Below, piece after piece: positions 1 through 4,811 of a stretch of DNA of 5,581 nucleotides. The translations under genes were made by a program, and so were the position numbers. The first letter of the stretch is position 1, and the number at the start of each line of letters is the position of its first letter. The DNA comes from CAZDOD01 sp964506935 (lineage in GTDB: Bacteria; Desulfobacterota; Zymogenia; Zymogenales; Zymogenaceae): positions 1 through 5,581 of the forward strand of contig CAZDOD010000181.1 in assembly GCA_964506935.1 (NCBI GenBank). The letters are read 5' to 3'. The notes beneath the pieces are model-generated. The model did not search any database, was not told the origin of the DNA, and worked only from the letters and a program-made list of their open reading frames with translations.

Positions 1-161
1 TCAGAACTGGCCGTTTTTTCGGCGTTGTCTTTGAGCTCGTCCTCCTCACCCTTGAGTTCGGTGCCAAGCTTCTTTAATTCTCCGTCGGCCCTTTCCGTGA
101 TAACCTTGGTGGTATCAGTGGCCTCGGTCATTATCTTGTTGACGATTTTTTCCAGTGACAT
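1..161 (-). CDS. atpE: V/A-type ATPase subunit E, N-terminal fragment (partial at left edge)
   Basis: This is the N-terminal 53 residues of a protein that continues past the left edge. It starts MSLEKIVNKIMTEA and goes on as a highly charged Lys/Glu/Asp/Thr-rich helix with no hydrophobic segment. That opening (M-S-L-E-K-I-V followed by a long amphipathic helix) is typical of V/A-type ATPase subunit E. Subunit E pairs with subunit H to form the peripheral stalk linking the A3B3 head to subunit I. The gene follows the K gene in the same direction with a 75-nt gap, matching the usual H-I-K-E order. The ATG at 161 is preceded by GGTGA (complement of 166-170) with a 4-nt spacer, a moderate ribosome binding site. 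The identification rests on a short, low-complexity N-terminus plus position in the operon, and position is the stronger argument. The symbol follows V-type naming (also ntpE or ahaE) and is not the F-type atpE. Confidence 0.8.
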   Translation of the reverse strand, partial: MSLEKIVNKIMTEATDTTKVITERADGELKKLGTELKGEEDELKDNAEKTASS

Positions 162-219
162 AGATTCACCGTATTCCACTCATTTAGAAATGCCGGGCTT
201 TAATTTAAAAGGGGCTATC

Positions 220-235
220 CGAATTATCGAATTAT
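220..235. repeat. Tandem 8-bp repeat in the K-E spacer
   Basis: CGAATTAT occurs twice in direct succession (220-227 and 228-235), immediately after the subunit K stop codon. It lies in the 75-nt spacer before subunit E, which otherwise holds only the E ribosome binding site. Two copies of an AT-rich octamer may be chance or replication slippage; no function is suggested. Confidence 0.5.
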
Positions 236-236
236 C

Positions 237-749
237 CTATGTAAGGATGATGCCGTTTAGCATCAGGATCGTAATCAGAAGCCCAAGGATGGCATAGGTC
301 TCTACCATAGCTCCGTAGATGACCGCCCTCATCATCGCATCCGGCCTTTTTGCCGCCATGCTGATGCCGGTGGCACAGACTTTGCCCTGATTGATACCGG
401 AAATCCATCCCGCAAGTCCCGTGGGAATTCCCGACAGCATGATCATCCAGGCCTGCGACATATCCGGGGCCAAAATATTACCGCCGATGAATCCGACTTT
501 CAAAAGGATCAAAAAGGCCCCCAGAAAGCCGTAAATGCCCTGAGTCCCCGGAAGGGCCACAAGGATCAAAAGGTTACCGAACTTGTCGGGGTCTTCGGCC
601 AGTACTCCATTTGCCACCTGAGCGGCGTAGCCTATGCCTATTGCAGAGCCGAAACCGCCGAAGACTACAGAAATGGCAGCCCCCAAAATGGGGAGTGCCA
701 ATTCAGGCAGTGTCAACAAAAAGAAATTATCTTGCAAAATCTCCGTCAT
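237..749 (-). CDS. atpK: V/A-type ATPase subunit K (c-ring proteolipid, duplicated four-helix form, Na+ type)
   Basis: A 170-residue, very hydrophobic protein with four transmembrane helices arranged as two homologous hairpins (about residues 15-90 and 100-168). It is the membrane rotor subunit that carries ions past subunit I. Hairpin 1 has GSAIGIGYAAQVANG followed by LPGTQGIYGF. Hairpin 2 has GINQGKVCATGIS followed by YGAMVETYAILG. Leu66, Thr69, Gln70, Gln121 and Glu150 align with the Na+ ligands Leu61, Thr64, Gln65, Gln110 and Glu139 of E. hirae NtpK, so Na+ is the likely coupling ion. Hairpin 1 has Gln70 where the ion-carrying carboxylate would be, so each protomer has one site. Start choice: an in-frame TTG at 755 lies only 2 nt from the GGAG site, while the ATG at 749 has an ideal 8-nt spacer, so I use the ATG. 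NtpK has 156 residues; this protein is slightly longer. It lies about 98 nt downstream of subunit I. Confidence 0.95.
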   Translation of the reverse strand: MTEILQDNFFLLTLPELALPILGAAISVVFGGFGSAIGIGYAAQVANGVLAEDPDKFGNLLILVALPGTQGIYGFLGAFLILLKVGFIGGNILAPDMSQAWMIMLSGIPTGLAGWISGINQGKVCATGISMAAKRPDAMMRAVIYGAMVETYAILGLLITILMLNGIILT

Positions 750-847
750 GATCAATGCTCCGAAAGGTTATTTGTCAAAAAAACTAACGTAAAAGAACGA
801 AAAATAAAAAAATCTTTAAAAAATTCCAAATAGACTATAAACAGCGA
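750..847 (-). promoter_or_regulatory. U-rich leader between subunits I and K (putative translation enhancer)
   Basis: The 98 nt between the I stop and the K ATG are strongly U/A-rich when read as mRNA, with several runs of five to seven U, ending in a GGAG site. There is no GC stem that would make the U runs an intrinsic terminator, and no convincing -35/-10 pair. In E. coli, a U/A-rich stretch upstream of the F-type c-subunit gene raises its translation so that the ring subunit is made in excess. The same logic could apply here, because subunit K is needed in about ten copies and subunit I in one. Alternatively it may be an mRNA processing site. This role is inferred from composition and position. 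Confidence 0.35.
758..761 (-). promoter_or_regulatory. Shine-Dalgarno site deciding the subunit K start
   Basis: On the minus strand GGAG is followed by CATTGATC and then ATG. The 8-nt spacer to the ATG at 749 is ideal, whereas the in-frame TTG at 755 would be only 2 nt away. This fixes the start two codons inside the longest open frame. It is the clearest ribosome binding site of the four ATPase genes here. Confidence 0.75.
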
Positions 848-2845
848 CTAATCCTTCGCCTCCTTGAGGAGGACATATTTCGGATTGATACCGAATGGTT
901 TGAAGGGCCTCCCCCCACCCTCGTAGAACTTGCTGAAAAACTCGACGTACTGGAGCCTCGTGGTATGCACGAAGGCCCCAAGTGCGTTTACGGCGATGTT
1001 AAACGTATGGCCTCCGATGAGGACAAGCGCCGCAAAGATGAATCCCACATATGGTATCCCCCCAACCATGATGGCGATTAAATTTACTACGGTGGCGATG
1101 ATGCCGGTCGCGAGGCCGAGGGCAAGAAGCCTCAGGTAGCTCAAAAGGTCGCCCATATAGGCCGTGCTTCCGTAAATGGCATAGAGGCCCCACGCTATCC
1201 GGATGAAGATGTTTTTGGATTCCGTGTGGGTAAAAAATATTATACTGGTTGCGGCCACAATTATTCCAATCGTTGCGGCCCTTGTGGCAAAGGCCGGGAC
1301 ATCTCCCGCCATGAATCCGGCAAGGAGGACGGCGGCGCTGTTGATAAACAGGATCCAGCCACCCTGCACGAAGATCGCCTGGGATTTTATCCCTCTCTTG
1401 ATGTTTTTATACATCCTTACCATGATTCCGAAGTTTATCTGGATGAATCCGAGCACAAGGCAGATGAGCATAAAGGTGATCGTATCTTCCAGGGGGTCCA
1501 TCATTTTTGCCGAGGTTAAGAGCCTTTGAATGAATGAGCCCTCAGGGAGGCGAACCAGAACGTCACCAAACCAGCCCCCCATCAGGGTTCCCAGGATCAC
1601 GGTCGATATCGATCCCCAGAGGAGGAGCCTTACGAGCTTGGTCTTTCCGAGGGTGTTCTTGAATCTCAGGATTACGAAAAGTAAAAGGGCGATTAATACG
1701 AGGCCGTAGCCGGCGTCTGTAAGGCACAGCCCGAAGAAGATTGCGTAAAAGGGTGTAAAGAGGGGTGTCGGGTCCACCTCCTTCGGGTTGGGCATGCCGT
1801 AGAGCTCGGTTATTATCTCGAAGGGACGGACACCCTTCCTGTTCTCCAATAGAATAGGAGGTTGATCCTCGTCCGTGTGTGGGAAGGGGATCATCTCTAC
1901 TAAAGAGAAATTTTCGGCCATCTCACCCTTTAGGGCGGAAATGGCGACTTCCGGTATCCAACCCTCAACGTAGGAGACCCCGGAGGAGAAGTGGATCTCT
2001 TCTAGTATCTCCTCCCGCTCCTTTTCGATGGTGAAGTGGTCGTAGAGTGCCTCTAATTTTTCCCTTTCGGCCGATATGACAGACGCCTCATCTTTTAGTT
2101 TATCCTCGTTTTTCTTGATGGCCTCGATCTCTTTTTTCAGATTCTTCAAAGCCGACTTGAAGGTTCCGGAGAAATCGGGGAGCGTCTCCTTCTCGACCTC
2201 GATGTTGGCCAGTGCCTCTTCATAGGCGTGGCGGTCGTCTTTGTGACAGACGAAATGGTAGTAGGAGTAATTGGTCTCTTCGCTTACGAGGGTAAGTACA
2301 TGCGATTCGCCGGCTTTAGCAAGCTCACGCTCTATCTTCTCCATTGGGAACTTGTATATCATAAAGAGGGTCTGAAAGACGTTCTTCGTATCTCTTAGAT
2401 CGTCGATCTTTACATCGATGTTAAGCCAAGGCTCCAATGAATCGGCCGTGGCTTCGAGCTTTGATATCTGGTTTCCATTTTCGGTGATTTCGCGGTTCAG
2501 CCTCGAGACCTTATCGAGGACGCCCTTGATGTTATATCTGTTGGCGAGGAAGGCGAGGTCTTCTGTGCTTTTGGTACCTTTGGGGGAAAGAAAAGACAGG
2601 GGAGACTTATTTTTCTCATAGGGTTTGAGAAAATTTATGGCGAAGTCGATTTGGGATGTGAGTGCCACAAGATCGTTGAGTTTTTTTGAATCCACTCTGC
2701 CGAGCTCCGGAAAGGTCTCAATGACGTTCTTCTCCTTGAGCTCGGTGATCTCAACGACACCCCGTTCCTGAAGATACCTCAGGAACGATTCCCTTTCATC
2801 CTGATGGATGACAAAGAGTATCTTTGAAAATTTGGAAATCGTCAA
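848..2845 (-). CDS. atpI: V/A-type ATPase subunit I (a-type stator subunit)
   Basis: A 665-residue protein of normal length for the V-type ATPase 116-kDa/subunit I family. Residues 1 to about 335 form the cytoplasmic domain, starting TISKFSKILFVIHQDERESF, then a ferredoxin-like fold with coiled-coil stretches near 105-140 and 225-285 that contact the peripheral stalk. From E334 (ENRKGVRPFE) the conserved linker leads into the membrane domain with TDAGYG at 376-381. Hydrophobic segments lie at about 360-395, 404-427, 455-477, 490-512, 521-539, 563-596 and 600-628. SYLRLLALGLA carries Arg572, the conserved Arg that faces the c-ring carboxylate during ion transfer. GHTFN (His613) and HTTRLQYVEF (627-636) are further family signatures. 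The start is TTG at 2845, inside the H stop (TTGA overlap), with no Shine-Dalgarno site; the N-terminus matches the family only from this codon and no ATG is near, so translation is probably coupled to H. Also called ntpI or ahaI. Confidence 0.96.
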   Translation of the reverse strand: MTISKFSKILFVIHQDERESFLRYLQERGVVEITELKEKNVIETFPELGRVDSKKLNDLVALTSQIDFAINFLKPYEKNKSPLSFLSPKGTKSTEDLAFLANRYNIKGVLDKVSRLNREITENGNQISKLEATADSLEPWLNIDVKIDDLRDTKNVFQTLFMIYKFPMEKIERELAKAGESHVLTLVSEETNYSYYHFVCHKDDRHAYEEALANIEVEKETLPDFSGTFKSALKNLKKEIEAIKKNEDKLKDEASVISAEREKLEALYDHFTIEKEREEILEEIHFSSGVSYVEGWIPEVAISALKGEMAENFSLVEMIPFPHTDEDQPPILLENRKGVRPFEIITELYGMPNPKEVDPTPLFTPFYAIFFGLCLTDAGYGLVLIALLLFVILRFKNTLGKTKLVRLLLWGSISTVILGTLMGGWFGDVLVRLPEGSFIQRLLTSAKMMDPLEDTITFMLICLVLGFIQINFGIMVRMYKNIKRGIKSQAIFVQGGWILFINSAAVLLAGFMAGDVPAFATRAATIGIIVAATSIIFFTHTESKNIFIRIAWGLYAIYGSTAYMGDLLSYLRLLALGLATGIIATVVNLIAIMVGGIPYVGFIFAALVLIGGHTFNIAVNALGAFVHTTRLQYVEFFSKFYEGGGRPFKPFGINPKYVLLKEAKD

Positions 2846-3156
2846 TTTTCAAATATCTTTTCAATTATAAGCGAGATTGCCGCTTCTTTGTTTTTGTCGG
2901 CGGATGCCCTGAGAGAATTCATCTCCTTTTGGGCATCGGATAATATCTTCGACTCCTCGGCCTTTGCCTTTTCTTCGGCCTCACCCATGATCTTGGCCTT
3001 GAGTCCTAAGTTCTCCGCCTCCAATTGTCGAAGGCGCTTCTCCCTCCCTTTTTGAAAATCGGAGACCCGTGCCTGAAAATCGGCCTCGGCTTCCTTTATC
3101 AGCTTCTCACCCTTGCCTTCGGCGTCCTTGATTTTACCTATAGTATTTTTTACCAC
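2842..3156 (-). CDS. V/A-type ATPase subunit H (NtpF/AhaH-like peripheral-stalk coiled coil)
   Basis: A 104-residue, highly charged, almost wholly alpha-helical protein rich in Glu, Lys and Ala. It starts MVKNTIGKIKDAEGKGEKLI and ends AAISLIIEKIFEN. The pattern of one unbroken right-handed-type coiled coil of about 100 residues with a short hydrophobic C-terminus fits the AhaH/NtpF (subunit H or G) family, which forms the peripheral-stalk heterodimer with subunit E. Being the first gene of an H-I-K-E series supports this strongly; on sequence alone it could be confused with an F-type b subunit stalk. The start is GTG at 3156 because no ATG or TTG follows near it. The upstream AGAAGA is only a weak ribosome binding site. 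The stop TGA overlaps the TTG of subunit I by 4 nt in total. A promoter candidate lies about 55 nt upstream. Confidence 0.85.
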   Translation of the reverse strand: MVKNTIGKIKDAEGKGEKLIKEAEADFQARVSDFQKGREKRLRQLEAENLGLKAKIMGEAEEKAKAEESKILSDAQKEMNSLRASADKNKEAAISLIIEKIFEN

Positions 3157-3210
3157 TCTTCTACAAATCCAAAAGGTAAAAAAGAAAAACCGATTTAGTT
3201 AAGGCTATAG

Positions 3211-3240
3211 TTTATATCATCATTGAGATAGATAAATCAA
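3211..3240 (-). promoter_or_regulatory. Putative promoter of the V-type ATPase operon
   Basis: On the minus strand, TTGATT (complement of 3235-3240) is followed after 18 nt by TATAAA (complement of 3211-3216). A TGA directly before the -10 gives an extended -10 element, TGATATAAA. Matches to the sigma70 consensus are 4/6 and 5/6. Transcription would start near 3204, leaving a leader of about 48 nt before the GTG of subunit H. The A/T tracts at 3245-3267 lie just upstream and could act as an UP element. Confidence 0.5.
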
Positions 3241-3252
3241 GATATTTTTTAA

Positions 3253-3269
3253 AATTTTTTTAAAAAATT
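3253..3269. repeat. A/T-tract inverted repeat between the divergent promoters
   Basis: Two perfect 8-bp arms, AATTTTTT at 3253-3260 and AAAAAATT at 3262-3269, flank a single T. They sit inside a longer alternation of T6, A4, T7 and A6 tracts (3245-3267). It overlaps the -35 region of the plus-strand promoter and lies upstream of the minus-strand one. It may be an operator, a nucleoid-protein site, an UP element or simply intrinsically bent DNA. The symmetry is certain; the function is not. Confidence 0.4.
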
Positions 3270-3289
3270 CTAATATTTTATGTTATGAT
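3260..3289 (+). promoter_or_regulatory. Putative promoter of the GPH symporter gene
   Basis: TTAAAA at 3260-3265 (4/6 to the -35 consensus) is followed after 18 nt by TATGAT at 3284-3289 (5/6 to TATAAT). TGT precedes the -10, giving an extended -10 element TGTTATGAT. Transcription would start near 3296, about 29 nt before the proposed CTG start, leaving room for the AGGGGG ribosome binding site. The -35 part overlaps the A/T inverted repeat. Confidence 0.5.
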
Positions 3290-3310
3290 TCACCTCTAAA
3301 CTTCAATCGA

Positions 3311-3316
3311 AGGGGG
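3311..3316 (+). promoter_or_regulatory. Shine-Dalgarno site supporting a CTG start
   Basis: AGGGGG ends 8 nt before the in-frame CTG at 3325. No ATG, GTG or TTG lies in frame between the in-frame stop TGA at 3286-3288 and the ATG at 3415, so this site is the best guide to the real start of the symporter. Confidence 0.5.
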
Positions 3317-3324
3317 AAGAGAAA

Positions 3325-4683
3325 CTGAATATAGAAGATAAAAAGGGTATCGTCCCTATAAAGGCAAAACTGGCGTATGGGATAAGTGATCTCGGAATAT
3401 CGCTTCCGCTTTCGATGATTACTTTTTTCCTATTCTATTTTTACACCGACGTGGTGAATTTCTCGCCGGTTTTGGCAGGCACCGCCATGTTGATAGCGAA
3501 AGGCTGGGATGCTATAACAGATCCCCTGATGGGGCAGATTACCGACAAGACGAAAAGCCCACTTGGAAGAAGGAGGCCCTATCTCAAATTCGTCGCGCTA
3601 CCTTATGCCTTCTTCTTCATACTATTGTGGACTCCTATTTCGGATCATGGCGATAGGGTGACCTTCTGTTATCTTCTTTTGTCATTCATTCTGTTCTTCA
3701 CGGCGTCCACGGCGGTCACCGTCCCCTACAACGCGCTGTTGCCCGAGCTATCCCTTGATCCACACGAGAGGACCAAGCTCACTGCGTTCCGCCAGCCCTT
3801 TTCCGTCATCGGCTGGGTTTCGGGGAGCGCACTGGTGCTGCCGCTCGTGGCTATCTTTACGGGCGGGAGAGAGGGTTTTTTCATAACGGCCCTGATATTC
3901 GGGATGATTTCATTTATTGTCTTCATCGTCACCTTCTTCGGCGTCAGAGAAAGACCCGACTTCATGGAGAAAAAGTCACTTCCAATATTAAAGTCATTTT
4001 TAGAGACATTGAAAAACCGGCCGTTCTGGATATTCATAGCCGTCTATACTCTGGTTTCTCTGGGCTATACGATACTGTCAACGGTCCTTATATATTATGC
4101 AAAGTACTGGCTGGGAGACGAGGCGCTGTTTACGGTCATGATGGGTATCGTGATGGGACTTCTCCTATTATCGATTCCGTTATGGGTTTTTATCAGCGGA
4201 AAGATCGGGAAGAAGGAGGCATTTCTCATCGGGATAGTCGTGCTCATAGTCGCCGCCGTGCTACTCCTTATCCATCCTCGCGGCACGAGTTTTTTCCTCT
4301 ACATAATTATGGGAGTTGCGGGGATCGGGACGGGGGCTTATTTCCTGTTTCCCTATGCAATCATGCCCGAGATAGTCGACACCGACGAGCTTGTGACCGG
4401 GACCAGAAGGGAAGGGGCGTTTTTCGGGATATATTTTCTGATATTCAAGATAGCCATAGCGACGGCACCCTTTATCACAGGCCTCGTCCTGAAGAGGGTA
4501 GGTTATGTCGCCAACGTCGAGCAGACCGAAACGGCGCTCTTCGGCATAAGGATGCTGGTCGGGGGAATCCCGCTCGCCTTTTTTATCCTAGGATTTCTTG
4601 CTTTACTTCTCTTCCCGCTGACCAAAAAGAGGTACGAAGAGATATCTTCTGCCCTTTCCAAGATCAGGGGAGCCGATATCTAA
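3325..4683 (+). CDS. GPH-family (MelB-like) cation:sugar symporter, probable CTG start
   Basis: A 452-residue inner-membrane major-facilitator protein of the glycoside-pentoside-hexuronide:cation symporter family, with about 12 hydrophobic helices. It would import a sugar or glycoside with Na+ or H+. Family landmarks: KLAYGISDLG (15-24), YTDVV at the end of helix 1, WDAITDP with Asp62 and Asp66 (MelB cation-site Asp55/Asp59), DKTKSPLGRRRPY (74-86), VPYNALLPELSLDPHERTKL (133-152), PEIVDTDELVTGTRREGAFFG, and Lys375 in the position of MelB Lys377. The MelB sugar-ligand residues Asp19 and Asp124 align with Ser26 and Thr132, so the substrate probably differs from melibiose and cannot be named. Start: the first ATG, at 3415, would cut off the conserved KLAYG segment and half of helix 1. 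The only plausible upstream start in the open frame is CTG 3325 with a well-placed AGGGGG; a sequencing error creating this is possible. The gene is divergent from the ATPase operon and upstream of a hydrolase gene. Confidence 0.88.
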   Translation: MNIEDKKGIVPIKAKLAYGISDLGISLPLSMITFFLFYFYTDVVNFSPVLAGTAMLIAKGWDAITDPLMGQITDKTKSPLGRRRPYLKFVALPYAFFFILLWTPISDHGDRVTFCYLLLSFILFFTASTAVTVPYNALLPELSLDPHERTKLTAFRQPFSVIGWVSGSALVLPLVAIFTGGREGFFITALIFGMISFIVFIVTFFGVRERPDFMEKKSLPILKSFLETLKNRPFWIFIAVYTLVSLGYTILSTVLIYYAKYWLGDEALFTVMMGIVMGLLLLSIPLWVFISGKIGKKEAFLIGIVVLIVAAVLLLIHPRGTSFFLYIIMGVAGIGTGAYFLFPYAIMPEIVDTDELVTGTRREGAFFGIYFLIFKIAIATAPFITGLVLKRVGYVANVEQTETALFGIRMLVGGIPLAFFILGFLALLLFPLTKKRYEEISSALSKIRGADI

Positions 4684-4723
4684 AATTTCAATCTTTTTAG
4701 AAAATGTCAAAGCCCATATCCTC

Positions 4724-4733
4724 NNNNNNNNNN
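4724..4733. other. Assembly gap (10 Ns)
   Basis: Ten consecutive Ns lie between the symporter stop and the hydrolase start. Such a short fixed run is often a scaffold placeholder, so the real distance between the two genes is unknown and something may be missing here. The flanks 4684-4723 and 4734-4811 are AT-rich and hold no recognisable gene. Confidence 0.97.
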
Positions 4734-4811
4734 AATGATATTTGGAAGGGAAATAAAATAGTGAAATCAAAATGTTTGTCTTATAAAAAAATAAGTTAAG
4801 CCAAGGAGTAA

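Noticed and set aside
162..236. Terminator or regulatory hairpin in the K-E spacer
   Set aside because: Near-palindromic A/T stretch with flanking G/C runs, but the GC runs do not pair well and there is no U tract; read-through into E is expected.
753..755. TTG as the start of subunit K
   Set aside because: It lies only 2 nt from the GGAG site; the ATG at 749 has an ideal 8-nt spacer.
773..778. TTGACA on the minus strand as a -35 box of a separate subunit K promoter
   Set aside because: A perfect hexamer, but the matching -10 would fall at about the start codon and no TATAAT-like sequence is there.
930..1529. Open frames on the plus strand and in another minus frame inside subunit I
   Set aside because: They are shadows of the well-conserved subunit I membrane domain, with no family resemblance or ribosome binding sites.
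4182..4700. 172-codon open frame overlapping the end of the symporter in another frame
   Set aside because: Its Arg/His-rich composition is that of an out-of-frame reading, while the overlapping frame encodes conserved GPH motifs.
4679..4701. Inverted repeat TCTAAAA/TTTTAGA overlapping the symporter stop codon, as a terminator
   Set aside because: A 7-bp, nearly all A/T stem with a 9-nt loop and no following U run is too weak for an intrinsic terminator and may be chance in AT-rich DNA.
4780..4795. CTTAT/ATAAG hairpin and TATAAA box before the hydrolase, as terminator or promoter
   Set aside because: The stem is 5 A/T-rich pairs, and no -35 element sits at a proper distance from TATAAA (the nearest candidate has a 15-nt spacer and poor match).
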